DNA of 64,000 bases from an uncultured Bacilli bacterium (GCA_934168205.1 CAKPMX010000004.1:1-64000); one strand, 5' to 3'. Counted from the stretch's first letter, positions 46,097 through 55,720 are shown. Numbers and translations: made by a program. Notes: generated from the letters alone by a model not told the origin.

Positions 46097-46936
46097 TAAT
46101 TCTGCCCAAGCAGTAAAAGATAAATTAAGAAATATTTCAAAAGAAAAAAAGTTGATTTTAATTCAATAATGAGATTTTATATGTATGATAGATTTATTGA
46201 ACGTCTATCAAAAAGCAAATATAAAGATAATTTTATATTAAAAGGCGGATTTTATTTAAGTAAACTCTTTGGTCTAGATAATAGGAGTACAATGGATATA
46301 GATACAGCAATTAGAAGAACAACATTTACCAAAGAAAACCTTGTTAAAATGATAACTGAAATAATCAATATAGATGTAGATGATAACGTAAAGTTTAAAA
46401 TTGAAAGTGTAAAAGAAATTCATGACGAAGACGAATATGGCGGACTAAGAATCACAATTATCTTTATATTAGAAAATATTAAAGATAGGTTTCATCTTGA
46501 TATGGTAACCGGTGACCCAATACATCCAGGACCAGATAATTATAAATATGAATCATTAATTGGTAACGAAGTATATAAAGTTTGGTCATATAATCTAGAA
46601 ACAATACTGGCTGAAAAAATAGAAACAATACTCAGTAAATTAGAAACGAGTAGTAGAATGAAAGATTATTATGATATCTATTTAATACATGAATTTAAGT
46701 TTGATAAAATCAATAAAGCTAAATTTAGGATAGCTATGGAAAACACATTTAGAAAAAGAAAATTTGATGCAGATTTGAACATGAACTTAAGTATAATTAA
46801 AGAAAGTAAAGTACTAAGAGATAAATGGAAAAACTATTCTAGAAAAAATAATTACGCTAGGAATATAGAATTAGATGAAATAATAAAAAGCTTGGAAGAC
46901 TTTATAGAAATATTAATATCAGTGTTATCAGCATAA
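46083..46936 (+). pseudogene. abiEii: AbiEii-type nucleotidyltransferase toxin, start region in another frame
   Basis: AbiEii toxins are nucleotidyltransferases that modify cellular targets during phage infection. The conserved body in the 46169 frame shows YMYDRFIERLSKSKYKDNF, ILKGGFYLSKLFGLDNRSTMD and IDTAI (the GG...D-x-D catalytic pattern), then LETILAEKIETILS and a KDYYDIY motif. Its usual N-terminal helix is in the preceding frame, starting at GTG 46083 (MYIISNSAQAVKDKLRNISKEKK). The join needs a -1 shift at A AAA AAG (46145-46151). It is either programmed frameshifting or a disrupted gene. Starting at 46169 would drop the first ~28 residues. Confidence 0.78.
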
Positions 46937-46985
46937 AATTAATTCATTATGATTTTAGTATTGTTTAAAATATAATACTTTTTTT

Positions 46986-47020
46986 ACTTTACTTTTGATA
47001 ATAAATATGTTATCTTACAT
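46986..47020 (+). repeat. Promoter-like direct repeat, right copy
   Basis: Matches 45148-45182 at 30 of 35 positions. It stands directly before the HTH gene and ends in its ribosome binding region. Confidence 0.75.
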
Positions 47021-47036
47021 TCAAGAGGAAAAGAAA

Positions 47037-47369
47037 ATGAAAAAAAGATTAATAAAAAACGATGAGGAAAATCAATATTCTATGAAAAAAGAAATGTCAC
47101 ATAAAAATTACAAAAAAATTTTCGAGGACAAAGATCAATATATAAATAGAAACAAAAAAATACTAGATAAGGAATATGAGCTGATAGAAAAGTTAAGTAA
47201 AATACGTCATGAAAAAAAACTAACTCAAAGACAATTAGCAGAGTTAACGGGTATAAAACAGCCAAGACTAGCTAGTATTGAGAAAGGAAAAAATTCACCT
47301 CAATTAAATACATTGTTGCAAATACTAAATAGTCTTGGCTATACAATTGATTTTAAAAGAATAGATTAA
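47037..47369 (+). CDS. HTH protein, HigA-like antitoxin/regulator
   Basis: A 110-residue protein with a charged N-terminus and a Cro/C1-type HTH at residues 55-105: IRHEKKLTQRQLAELTGIKQPRLASIEKG. LGYTIDFKRID at the end matches HigA-like antitoxins. ATG 47037 follows AAGAGGA. It lacks a recognisable HigB partner; the AbiE module stands upstream in its place. Its operator is probably the GATAA-N8-TTATC repeat at about 46997-47014. Whether it is an orphan antitoxin or a regulator of abiE is open. Confidence 0.75.
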   Translation: MKKRLIKNDEENQYSMKKEMSHKNYKKIFEDKDQYINRNKKILDKEYELIEKLSKIRHEKKLTQRQLAELTGIKQPRLASIEKGKNSPQLNTLLQILNSLGYTIDFKRID

Positions 47370-47600
47370 AGGACATAATTTGCAAAAGTCTTAGATTTTA
47401 TATCTATCTCCCTTATTAATAATAGATGTAACACTCACATAAATGTTATGGATAGCTCGTGCAATATATAAAAATGAACTAAAAAAAATAAATAAAGTAT
47501 GACACTATAAATACGTCAAGAAAACTTGCATAAAATAAAAAAGAGGAACATTTAATTAGCGTGAATGTCACCTCAAAATTGTTTTTATTTATTATTGACG
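47370..47600. other. Non-coding gap after the HTH gene
   Basis: About 230 bases of AT-rich DNA with no ORF of note, no tRNA and no clear promoter. Only the following hairpin stands out. Confidence 0.5.
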
Positions 47601-47630
47601 GACACTCTTAACTTAGAGTGTCTATTTTTT
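47601..47630 (+). terminator. Strong terminator-type hairpin
   Basis: GACACTCT (47601-47608) pairs with AGAGTGTC (47615-47622) around TAACTT, then TATTTTTTT. It lies 230 bases after the HTH stop, so it may close a long 3' UTR or a small RNA. Confidence 0.7.
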
Positions 47631-47687
47631 TATTGCTAGCACCAGAATGGTGAGAAATAATAAAATGTTAATACAAATAACAAAAAT

Positions 47688-47723
47688 AAAGAATTCATAC
47701 CATATAAACAGTATGAATTCTTT
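47688..47723. terminator. Bidirectional terminator
   Basis: AAAGAATTCATAC (47688-47700) pairs exactly with GTATGAATTCTTT (47711-47723), with T-rich sequence on both sides. It closes the PASTA gene on the minus strand. Confidence 0.8.
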
Positions 47724-47774
47724 ATTTTCTTTATCAAAATGATAATTTAAATAAATATAACTTCTTAAATACCA

Positions 47775-49667
47775 TTAACTAACAATTGTTAAATAAATAG
47801 TATCACAAGGTGTTAAATCAAAGCCATCATAACTATTCGCATTACATACAGAACCAGAAACAGAGTCTCCATTACTACAACTACTTACAAAGTTAGCAAC
47901 AATAGTAAATTTGGGATTTCCAGACTTAGTAGCACTTAAAGTTTGTGCTCCTGTTTGACCAGGCTGAATCCAGAAGATTTCCTTTTGACTTCTATCACAA
48001 CTTGGCGTAGAAGGCTTATTATTACCAGAACTTCCTCCATTAGAAGTATTTTTATCAGGCATCTTACCATTACTTATTGTAACTGTAATTGTAGTACCAG
48101 CTGATACTTCAGATCCAGCACTAATTGATTGACTAATAACATTACCTTTCGCAACACCATCACTATATTTATATACAAAACTATAATTTAATCCAACATT
48201 TTTTAACTTACTAGTAGCATCATTTTTACTTAATCCTTTAACATTAGGAACAGATATCTTTTTACCATCAGATATTGTAACAATAATAGTATCACCATTT
48301 TTAATAGTGTCACCCTTATTATAAGAATATTTAATAACTTCACCAATGGCCACATCATTACTAAATTCATGTTGTTCCTCATAATTAATATTATATTTAG
48401 AAGCCCATTCTCTAAACTCATTTAATGATTTAAATTCAGGCATCTTTAACTTTCCTTTAGAAAGAGTAATAGTAATAACAGTTCCTTCTTCAACAGCATC
48501 ACCCTTAGTATGACTTGAAGAAATAACAGAATTTTCTTTTACACTTTCATCATAAGCATCCTTAAATTCAACTTTTAATTTATTCTTAATAATCCAATTT
48601 GTTACCTCTGTAACACTCATCTTTTTAAAATCAGGAATAATGATTTTCTTACCCTTACTAATAACAACCTTAACAGTTGTAACATTATCACCAGTAATAG
48701 AAACCATAGTACCAGCTTTAACACTTTGATTAATAATATTGCCACGTTTAATCTTATCAGAGAAGTCATAACTCAATTCATATTTAATACCATATTTCTT
48801 TAAATAGAATAAAGCTTCTAACTTAGTTTTATTAGTTAAATCAGCTAACTTAACTTCACTGTAACCTCTTTCTTCACCATATGAGAAAGTAAGTTTAATT
48901 TCTTCATTTCTTCTAACATTACCAGATTTACTTTGTTCGATAAGTGTATTTTCCTTATTTTCAGATTGAACAAATTCTATCAAAACATTGGTTAAATGAT
49001 TATCTTCAATATACTTTAAAACATCTTCACTTTCCCAACCAACCATGTTAGGTAAAATAATTTCTTTATCTGGATTCGGACCCTCACTAACTAAAACTGT
49101 AACTTTATTTATTTTCTTTAACTTTGTACCAGCCTTAATATCCTGATAAATAATATGATATTCATCAATTAAATCACTATATTCATATTCTTGTTCCAAA
49201 GATATTTTATTATCTGTAGTCCATTCAATAGCACTCGTTAAACTTTTACCAACTAAGTCATCCATAACCTTCATAGTAGGTAACTTAACAATATCAAATA
49301 AAAGTAATGAACCAAGAACTTGATATATAAAAAGTATTAATAAAGCTAAAATATTAGTACCTTTCTTTTTACTAGGATTTGTGATACTAACAGATACAAA
49401 AAACATCGTAAATAAAAATAACAATAAAGCTAAAATAATATCTTTTAAATTCTCTATATTTATAATTGTAGAAGCAATATAACCTAAACAACTAATAATA
49501 GTAAGAACAACTAAAATATTAATTAAAGTATTACCTTTCTTTTTATTATCGTATTTATCAATACGTCTTACAAAGTCTTTATCCTTATCAACATCTTTTT
49601 CTATAGTTTTATCAACCATTTCTTTATTTAACTTATTTACAGTATTTTTCTTCTTCTTTTTACTCAA
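47775..49667 (-). CDS. Multi-PASTA membrane protein without a kinase
   Basis: PASTA domains bind peptidoglycan or muropeptides and are best known from PrkC/StkP-type kinases and PBP2x. This 630-residue protein has no kinase domain. It has a charged cytoplasmic start, two to four helices (about residues 50-140), then about six tandem PASTA-like repeats (for example IPDFKKMSVTEVTNWIIKN and VPNVKGLSKNDATSKLK). The last 75 residues, with three to four cysteines, form an unknown domain. The likely start is TTG 49667, preceded by AGAGGTGA; the ATG at 49745 lacks a ribosome binding site. It is probably a wall sensor or scaffold. Confidence 0.82.
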   Translation of the reverse strand: MSKKKKKNTVNKLNKEMVDKTIEKDVDKDKDFVRRIDKYDNKKKGNTLINILVVLTIISCLGYIASTIINIENLKDIILALLLFLFTMFFVSVSITNPSKKKGTNILALLILFIYQVLGSLLLFDIVKLPTMKVMDDLVGKSLTSAIEWTTDNKISLEQEYEYSDLIDEYHIIYQDIKAGTKLKKINKVTVLVSEGPNPDKEIILPNMVGWESEDVLKYIEDNHLTNVLIEFVQSENKENTLIEQSKSGNVRRNEEIKLTFSYGEERGYSEVKLADLTNKTKLEALFYLKKYGIKYELSYDFSDKIKRGNIINQSVKAGTMVSITGDNVTTVKVVISKGKKIIIPDFKKMSVTEVTNWIIKNKLKVEFKDAYDESVKENSVISSSHTKGDAVEEGTVITITLSKGKLKMPEFKSLNEFREWASKYNINYEEQHEFSNDVAIGEVIKYSYNKGDTIKNGDTIIVTISDGKKISVPNVKGLSKNDATSKLKNVGLNYSFVYKYSDGVAKGNVISQSISAGSEVSAGTTITVTISNGKMPDKNTSNGGSSGNNKPSTPSCDRSQKEIFWIQPGQTGAQTLSATKSGNPKFTIVANFVSSCSNGDSVSGSVCNANSYDGFDLTPCDTIYLTIVS

Positions 49668-49756
49668 GAAAATCACCTCTATCTTTATATAATTATATAA
49701 TAAATTATGTAAAATATAAACAATAACCAGTATATGAAATGTCAAAGAATGTCCAT

Positions 49757-49785
49757 TTGACTAACAAGTATATAAATGCTATGAT
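49757..49785 (+). promoter_or_regulatory. Promoter of the polysaccharide cluster
   Basis: TTGACT (49757-49762), a 17-bp spacer and TATGAT (49780-49785) with extended TGc, 27 bases before the first gene. Confidence 0.7.
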
Positions 49786-49812
49786 GTAAATATAAAACAA
49801 TCGAGGTATAAA

Positions 49813-52137
49813 ATGAATAAAGTAATAAAAAATAATTTAAGTAAAATAATAAGTATTTTTATTTTGATACAACCAGTACTTGATTTAATAACAGGTATTT
49901 GTTTACATGTATTTTCTCTTAATTTAACTATTGGAATTATAATTAGAATGATATTTTTATTATTTATAATGTATGCAACAACATTTATTTATAAGAAAAA
50001 ACTATCTCTAATATATTATCTGATAGTTACATTCTATAGTATTATTTATCTAATTAATATATTAGTATTTAAAGGAAATAACCCACATTTATTTGGTGAA
50101 GTCCAAGGACTTTTACGAGTATTTTATTTTCCATTATTACTAGTATCTTTTTATGATTTAAAAGATGAAATAAAAATATCTAATGCAACACTTTTCACAA
50201 CACTTACTTTATATTTAATTTTTATTTTTATACCAATGACTCTAAACTTAGGTTTTAAAAGTTATGAAATAACTAAATCTGGTACACTAGGTTACTACAA
50301 TTCAGCTAATGAAATATCTGGAATTATATCTATACTAACGCCAATAGTATTTATGATGTTTAACTCTAAAGGCAAGTCTATTCTTAAAGTTATTTATATA
50401 TTATTATACTTAGTAGTAATTCTAACAATAGGTACTAAAACGCCATTATTATCTTTGCTTATAACTATAGGTATGACCTTTATATATATAATGATAAAGT
50501 CTTATAAAGATAAAAAATATAAACGTATATTATCTTCATTTATAATTATTGTAATAGGAATAATTAGTTTAATAATATTAATACCAAAAACTAATTTTTA
50601 TAAAAATATTAAAGTACATTTAGATTTCTTAAAAGTAGAAGATGTAACAGATATTATGGATAATGGTAATTTAATAGATCATTTTATCTTTAGTCAAAGA
50701 GTAACTTTCCTTACTGATAGAAAAAGTATTTATGATAATGCTAGTACATCAGAAAAACTATTTGGAATAGGGTATTATTATAATGATAAAAAAGATAAAT
50801 TGGTAGAAATGGATTATTTCGATATATATTTAAATCATGGTTTAATAGGATTTATTATTTTCTTTAGTGTTTATCTATACATTTTATATAAAGCAACTCA
50901 AGTATGTAAAAAAAGGAAATTAGATTTTAATTTATATATGTTAAATGTAAGTATTTTATTAGTATTATTCTTATCATTATTTACAGGTCATATCATAACT
51001 GCACCAGCAGTAAGTCTTATAGTAGTTGTAATAATTATGATGCTTCAAAATAGAAGAAAAAAAGAACTATTATTTTCTATTAATGATTTAAGAGTAGGTG
51101 GAATTGAAACTGCTATTATCAACTTGTTAAATAATATTGATTATAAAAAATATAACGTTACATTAGTAATGGAAGAAAAAACAGGAGTACTTCTAAAAAA
51201 TGTAAATAAAAATGTAAAAGTACAAGAACTAAAAGTATCAAATAATAAAAATGTAATTATAAGAAAAGGAATTAATTTCGTCCGTAAATTAAATTTCTCA
51301 ATTCTAAATTATCATAAGTTTGACTTTAGTTGTTGCTACGCAACATATAGTTTATCAGCTAATAAAATAGCTTTAACGGCATCTAAAAATAATTCAATTT
51401 ATGTACATAGTAATTACAGATATATTTACAAAGATAAAACAGAATTTAAAAATTTCTTTAACTGCAGAAATATATCATCGTTTAGAAGAATAATATTTGT
51501 TGCTAACGAGGCTGAAAAAGACTTTATTAAAATTTATCCAGAGTTAAAAAATAAATGTTTAGTTCTAAATAATTTCATTGATCCTGATAAAATATTGAAA
51601 CTAAGTACTGAAAAAATATCAGAAACTCATCCTAAAAATAAAAAGTTATTTGTCTTCATTGGTAGATTAGATGACTCTTCTAAAAAGGTTTCAAGGGCAA
51701 TAAATCTATTAAAAAGTTTATCTGATGTAAATCTATTAATAGTAGGAGATGGACCAGATAGAAAGATGTATGAAGATTTAGTTACTAAAAATGATTTATC
51801 AAAAAGAGTAACATTTGTTGGACAAAAGACTAATCCTTATCCATACATAAATTTAGCAGACTATATAATTTTAACATCAGATTATGAAGGATTCCCTGTA
51901 ACTTATTTAGAAGCAATAACACTACATAAAAGAATTCTAACTACAATAGATGTTTCAGATGAATCTATCAATATAGGTAAAGATTATGCTACAATAATAT
52001 CAATGGATGAAAAGGAAATGTTAAAAGACGTTCAAAAAGAATTATCTAGTCCAAGGAAAATAAAAGATATAGATATTAAAAAAATTCAAGAAGAAAGATT
52101 AGAAAAGTTAGAAAATATATTTAATGAGGTGATTTAA
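49813..52137 (+). CDS. Fusion: Wzy/O-antigen-ligase-like membrane domain plus GT4 glycosyltransferase
   Basis: A 774-residue protein. Residues 1-415 have about ten helices and the large outside loop typical of O-antigen polymerase/ligase-type proteins (GTLGYYNSANEISGIISIL, LFGIGYYYND, MDYFDIYLNHGLIGFI). Residues 416-774 are a GT-B glycosyltransferase of family 4: FSINDLRVGGIETAIINLL, then FVFIGRLDDSSKKVSRAI, LLIVGDGPDR and the nucleotide-sugar-binding TSDYEGFPVTYLEAI. Polymerase and transferase are normally separate genes. The fusion could couple chain extension to sugar addition. It overlaps the next GT by one base (TAATG). Confidence 0.85.
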   Translation: MNKVIKNNLSKIISIFILIQPVLDLITGICLHVFSLNLTIGIIIRMIFLLFIMYATTFIYKKKLSLIYYLIVTFYSIIYLINILVFKGNNPHLFGEVQGLLRVFYFPLLLVSFYDLKDEIKISNATLFTTLTLYLIFIFIPMTLNLGFKSYEITKSGTLGYYNSANEISGIISILTPIVFMMFNSKGKSILKVIYILLYLVVILTIGTKTPLLSLLITIGMTFIYIMIKSYKDKKYKRILSSFIIIVIGIISLIILIPKTNFYKNIKVHLDFLKVEDVTDIMDNGNLIDHFIFSQRVTFLTDRKSIYDNASTSEKLFGIGYYYNDKKDKLVEMDYFDIYLNHGLIGFIIFFSVYLYILYKATQVCKKRKLDFNLYMLNVSILLVLFLSLFTGHIITAPAVSLIVVVIIMMLQNRRKKELLFSINDLRVGGIETAIINLLNNIDYKKYNVTLVMEEKTGVLLKNVNKNVKVQELKVSNNKNVIIRKGINFVRKLNFSILNYHKFDFSCCYATYSLSANKIALTASKNNSIYVHSNYRYIYKDKTEFKNFFNCRNISSFRRIIFVANEAEKDFIKIYPELKNKCLVLNNFIDPDKILKLSTEKISETHPKNKKLFVFIGRLDDSSKKVSRAINLLKSLSDVNLLIVGDGPDRKMYEDLVTKNDLSKRVTFVGQKTNPYPYINLADYIILTSDYEGFPVTYLEAITLHKRILTTIDVSDESINIGKDYATIISMDEKEMLKDVQKELSSPRKIKDIDIKKIQEERLEKLENIFNEVI

Positions 52138-53057
52138 TGCCAAAATTTAGTATTATAATTCCTGTTTATAATGTCGAAAAATATCTAAAAAAGTGTCTTG
52201 ATAGTGTCTTTAATCAAACATATAAAGACTATGAAGTAATAGTAGTAAACGATGGTACTAAAGATAATAGTATGGATATTGTAAAAGATTACGATGTTAA
52301 AGTAATTAATCAAAAAAACCAAGGCCTAAGTGCCGCAAGAAACGCTGGTGTAAAAAAAGCTACTGGTGAATACCTAATATTTTTAGATAGTGATGATTAC
52401 TGGGAAAAAGGCCTTCTAAAAGAATTATCTAAATCACTAAAAAATAATCCAGATTTAATTAGATTTCAAATTAATGAAGTCTATGAAGACGGAAAAACTA
52501 TTTCATACCCAGAAGAAAGCTTTACAAACCTTTCAGGACCTGACGCTTTTAAAAAAATAGTAAAATATCATTTTGTAGAAAATGCATGTATTTATGCCAT
52601 AAAAAGAAACTATTATATTGAAAATAAATTTGAATTTAGAAAAGATGCTTTACATGAAGATTTTGGATTAATCCCATTAGTAATTATAAAATCAAAAAAA
52701 GTTAATAGCATTAATTATCTTGGATATAATTATCTGCAAAGACAAGGTAGCATCATGAGTAATAAGAATTATGAAAAGACTAAAAAGAAAGTTGATGATA
52801 TGTATCTTCACTATAACTATTTAATTGAAGAAGCAAACAAAATAGATGTTGATACTACAATATTCAAAAGCTTTGTAGCAAATAGTTTAATATTAAAAAT
52901 AACAGAATTAAATCATAAAGATTATAAAGTTTATTTAAATAAACTAAAACAAGAAAAAGTCTTCGATAATCTTTTGACAGATACAACAAGTAGAAAAGTA
53001 AAGAAAGTATTATTAACAGTAAGTCCAAAAAATTATTACAAGCTAATTAAAAGGTAG
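52137..53057 (+). CDS. Family 2 glycosyltransferase
   Basis: A 306-residue GT-A enzyme. FSIIIPVYNVEKYLKKCLDS starts the Rossmann part, then NDGTKDNS, NQGLSAARNAG and the metal-binding FLDSDDYW (DxD). The C-terminal 100 residues are less conserved. AGGTGAT lies before the ATG, which overlaps the stop of the preceding gene. The sugar donor cannot be told from sequence. It works with the next GT2 in building the repeat unit of the surface polymer, by context. Confidence 0.9.
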   Translation: MPKFSIIIPVYNVEKYLKKCLDSVFNQTYKDYEVIVVNDGTKDNSMDIVKDYDVKVINQKNQGLSAARNAGVKKATGEYLIFLDSDDYWEKGLLKELSKSLKNNPDLIRFQINEVYEDGKTISYPEESFTNLSGPDAFKKIVKYHFVENACIYAIKRNYYIENKFEFRKDALHEDFGLIPLVIIKSKKVNSINYLGYNYLQRQGSIMSNKNYEKTKKKVDDMYLHYNYLIEEANKIDVDTTIFKSFVANSLILKITELNHKDYKVYLNKLKQEKVFDNLLTDTTSRKVKKVLLTVSPKNYYKLIKR

Positions 53058-53064
53058 TGATATT

Positions 53065-54012
53065 ATGACAGATATAAGTATTATTGTTCCAGTATATAAC
53101 GCTGAAAAGTATTTAAAAAAATGTTTAGATTCACTAGTTAACCAAACAAAGAAAGAACTAGAGTTCATTTTAATAAATGATGGATCAACTGATAAATCAG
53201 AAGAAATAATAAAAACATATAAAGATAAAAGAATTAAATATTTTAAAAATAAAAATCAAGGAATTGGTAAAACCAGAAACTTTGGTATTGAAAAGTCATC
53301 AGGAAAATATTTGATGTTTTTAGATAGTGATGACTATTTTTCTAATGATGCCTGTGAAATACTTTATAAAGAAGCCGAAAAAGAAAAAGCTGATTTAATA
53401 GTTTTTGACTATTACAGAGTAGAAAAAGGAAATTTAAACGAAGTAAAAATAGAATCTTTTAATGCTACAAATATAAAGGATGATCCAAATTTACTATTAA
53501 AAGTAAATTTAGGACCTTGTAACAAAATATATAAAACAGACTTAATAAAGAATAATGGTATTAAGTTTGAAGAAAGTTTAAAATATGAAGATACATTATT
53601 TGTAGTAAAAGCAATATACAATGCCCAAAAAATTATAAAACTAAATAGATTTCTTCATTACTATATGATTCATGAAAAGAGTGAAACAACAGTTAGAGAT
53701 GAGAGAGTATTTGATATTTTAAAAATAGTTGATAAGATAAGAAAATATTTAAAAAATGATAAATCAATCAAAGAGACAGTAGATAAATTAACTGTCCAAA
53801 TATTAACAAATTATACAATTCAACAACGGTATCAATCTGATAAAAATATCGCAATGAAATTTATTGACAATACATTTGATTATTTAAAAAAAGAAATTCC
53901 GGATTATAAAAAAAATAAGTATTATCAAGGAAGAAGTACAGCTAAAAGAACAATAGAAAAAAGTAAAGTACTAACAAAAATGTATGTGAAATCATATAAA
54001 AAAAAGAAATAA
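53065..54012 (+). CDS. Family 2 glycosyltransferase
   Basis: A 315-residue paralogue of the preceding enzyme, with ISIIVPVYNAEKYLKKCLDS, NDGSTDKSEEI, NQGIGKTRNFGIE and FLDSDDYFSN. The KYEDTLFVVKAIYNA block in the middle is common in capsule and teichoic-acid GT2s. It starts seven bases after its neighbour, with AGGTAGTGAT upstream. It ends 65 bases before the ABC exporter, which has a promoter of its own. Confidence 0.9.
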   Translation: MTDISIIVPVYNAEKYLKKCLDSLVNQTKKELEFILINDGSTDKSEEIIKTYKDKRIKYFKNKNQGIGKTRNFGIEKSSGKYLMFLDSDDYFSNDACEILYKEAEKEKADLIVFDYYRVEKGNLNEVKIESFNATNIKDDPNLLLKVNLGPCNKIYKTDLIKNNGIKFEESLKYEDTLFVVKAIYNAQKIIKLNRFLHYYMIHEKSETTVRDERVFDILKIVDKIRKYLKNDKSIKETVDKLTVQILTNYTIQQRYQSDKNIAMKFIDNTFDYLKKEIPDYKKNKYYQGRSTAKRTIEKSKVLTKMYVKSYKKKK

Positions 54013-54027
54013 CAATTTTGCAGTAGT

Positions 54028-54056
54028 TTGACTATTAAATGTGCATTTGTTATACT
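54028..54056 (+). promoter_or_regulatory. Promoter of the ABC exporter
   Basis: TTGACT (54028-54033), a 17-bp spacer and TATACT (54051-54056) with extended TGt, 21 bases before the permease ATG. Confidence 0.72.
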
Positions 54057-54077
54057 AAAAAATGAGGAGAGTGAATT

Positions 54078-54890
54078 ATGACAGCCATAAAAAATGTTTG
54101 GGCAAATTTTAAAAAATATCAATTCTTAATGACTCAATTAATAGCAAGGGATTTTAAAGTAAAATATAAAAGGTCAGTACTAGGTGTATTATGGTCTATT
54201 CTACAACCTGTACTAATGATGGCCGTAATGGCAATTGTTTTTTCGCAAATGTTCAAGTTTACGGTAGAAGGAACGAACTATTTAGTTTACTTAATGACAG
54301 GATTAATTATGTTTAACTATTTTTCAGAAGCATCTACCAACGCGATGACATCCGTTGTTTACAATTTTACGCTTATTAATAAAGTATATATACCAAAATA
54401 TATTTTTCCAATATCAAAATGTCTTTTTGTTGGAATTAACTTTCTATTTACGTTAATACCTTGGTTTGCAATTATTTTATTATCGTTTGTTGGACTTGGA
54501 CAATATCCAGCAAGTATTAACTGGTTTTATTTACTATTGCCATATATTTTCTTATGCCTATTTATGTTTACATTGGGTATAGGAATGATTATTGCTTGCG
54601 TATCAGTATTTTTGAGAGATATGTTCTATATTTATTCAATAATCATTACAATATGGAATTATCTAACACCTGTTTTCTATAGTATTGAAATATTGCCAGT
54701 AACCCTACAAAAGATATTTGCATTAAATCCATTATATATATTTATTAATGGTGTAAGAGAAATAGTATTATTTGGCAATGCGCCAACTATATTTAGTTTA
54801 TTAATAATGGGTATTATTGGAATCATAACATTAATAATTGGATTATTCATATTTAAAAAACATCAAGATAAATTTATATACTATATATAG
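54078..54890 (+). CDS. Polysaccharide ABC exporter permease, TagG/Wzm type
   Basis: An ABC-2 type permease of 270 residues with six helices. The N-terminal LIARDFKVKYKRSVLGVLWSI and the later YLTPVFYSIEILP and LNPLYIFINGVREI segments are hallmarks of TagG/Wzm exporters, which move undecaprenyl-linked polymers such as wall teichoic acid or capsule across the membrane. It is followed 14 bases later by its ATPase, with AGGAGG between. Which polymer is exported is inferred from the surrounding glycosyltransferases. Confidence 0.92.
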   Translation: MTAIKNVWANFKKYQFLMTQLIARDFKVKYKRSVLGVLWSILQPVLMMAVMAIVFSQMFKFTVEGTNYLVYLMTGLIMFNYFSEASTNAMTSVVYNFTLINKVYIPKYIFPISKCLFVGINFLFTLIPWFAIILLSFVGLGQYPASINWFYLLLPYIFLCLFMFTLGIGMIIACVSVFLRDMFYIYSIIITIWNYLTPVFYSIEILPVTLQKIFALNPLYIFINGVREIVLFGNAPTIFSLLIMGIIGIITLIIGLFIFKKHQDKFIYYI

Positions 54891-54904
54891 TATAGGAGGA
54901 AAAA

Positions 54905-55720
54905 ATGATAGAATTAAAAAATGTATCAATGAAGTTTAATTTAGGAATAGAGGCAACATCATTTAAGGAAACTTTTGTAAATTTATTTTCTAAAAAGAAG
55001 AGAAAAAAAATTAATAACGATTTCTGGGCCTTGCAGGATATATCTTTTGAGGTGAAAAAAGGAGAAGTAGTAGGATTAATTGGTAGCAACGGTGCTGGAA
55101 AATCAACATTATTAAAAATAGTTTCTGGTGTAATGAAACCAACAAAAGGCAAAGTTACTGTACAAGGTGCAATATCGCCAATGATTGAATTAGGAGCTGG
55201 CTTTGATGCCGAATTAACAGCTAGAGAAAATATATACTTAAATGGTGCAATACTAGGTTACTCAAAAAAGTTTATTGATGAAAAATTCGATGAAATAGTT
55301 GAGTTTTCAGAATTAAAAGATTTTCTTGAAGTTCCAGTAAAGAATTTTTCATCAGGAATGACAGCTAAACTTGCGTTTTCAATAGCAACAATTGTTAATC
55401 CAGAGATATTAATAGTTGATGAAATATTATCTGTTGGAGATATTAAATTTCAAGAAAAAAGTAAGAATAAAATGATGGAATTGATAAACGGTGGAACTAC
55501 CGTATTATATGTTTCACATTCGATAGAATCAATAAAAGAATTATGTGATAGAGCAATTTGGATTGAACATGGAAAAATGATTGAAATCGGTCCAGCGGAT
55601 ATTATTTGTGATGCATATTTTTGTGCACAAATGGGAATGACACCAGAAGAAGCGATTCAAAGAAAAAAAGAAGAATATAATAACAAAAAGAAAAAGTCCA
55701 ATCACAGAAAGGATGATTAA
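54905..55720 (+). CDS. Polysaccharide ABC exporter ATPase, TagH/Wzt type
   Basis: The 271-residue ATPase partner of the permease. It has Walker A GSNGAGKST, the family-typical PMIELGAGFDAELTARENIYLN, signature FSSGMTAKLAFSIA, Walker B ILIVDEILSVGD and the H-loop YVSHSIESI. It lacks the C-terminal carbohydrate-binding domain of long Wzt proteins, so it resembles short TagH forms. The next gene starts right after its stop (TAAATG). Confidence 0.92.
   Translation: MIELKNVSMKFNLGIEATSFKETFVNLFSKKKRKKINNDFWALQDISFEVKKGEVVGLIGSNGAGKSTLLKIVSGVMKPTKGKVTVQGAISPMIELGAGFDAELTARENIYLNGAILGYSKKFIDEKFDEIVEFSELKDFLEVPVKNFSSGMTAKLAFSIATIVNPEILIVDEILSVGDIKFQEKSKNKMMELINGGTTVLYVSHSIESIKELCDRAIWIEHGKMIEIGPADIICDAYFCAQMGMTPEEAIQRKKEEYNNKKKKSNHRKDD

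Noticed and set aside
46169..46936. Simple start of AbiEii at 46169
   Set aside because: It would remove the conserved N-terminal helix, which is present just upstream in another frame with a plausible GTG and ribosome binding site.
47370..47774. A small RNA gene ending at the hairpin at 47601
   Set aside because: There is a good terminator but no promoter or conserved structure that I can see; it may just be the 3' end of the HTH transcript.
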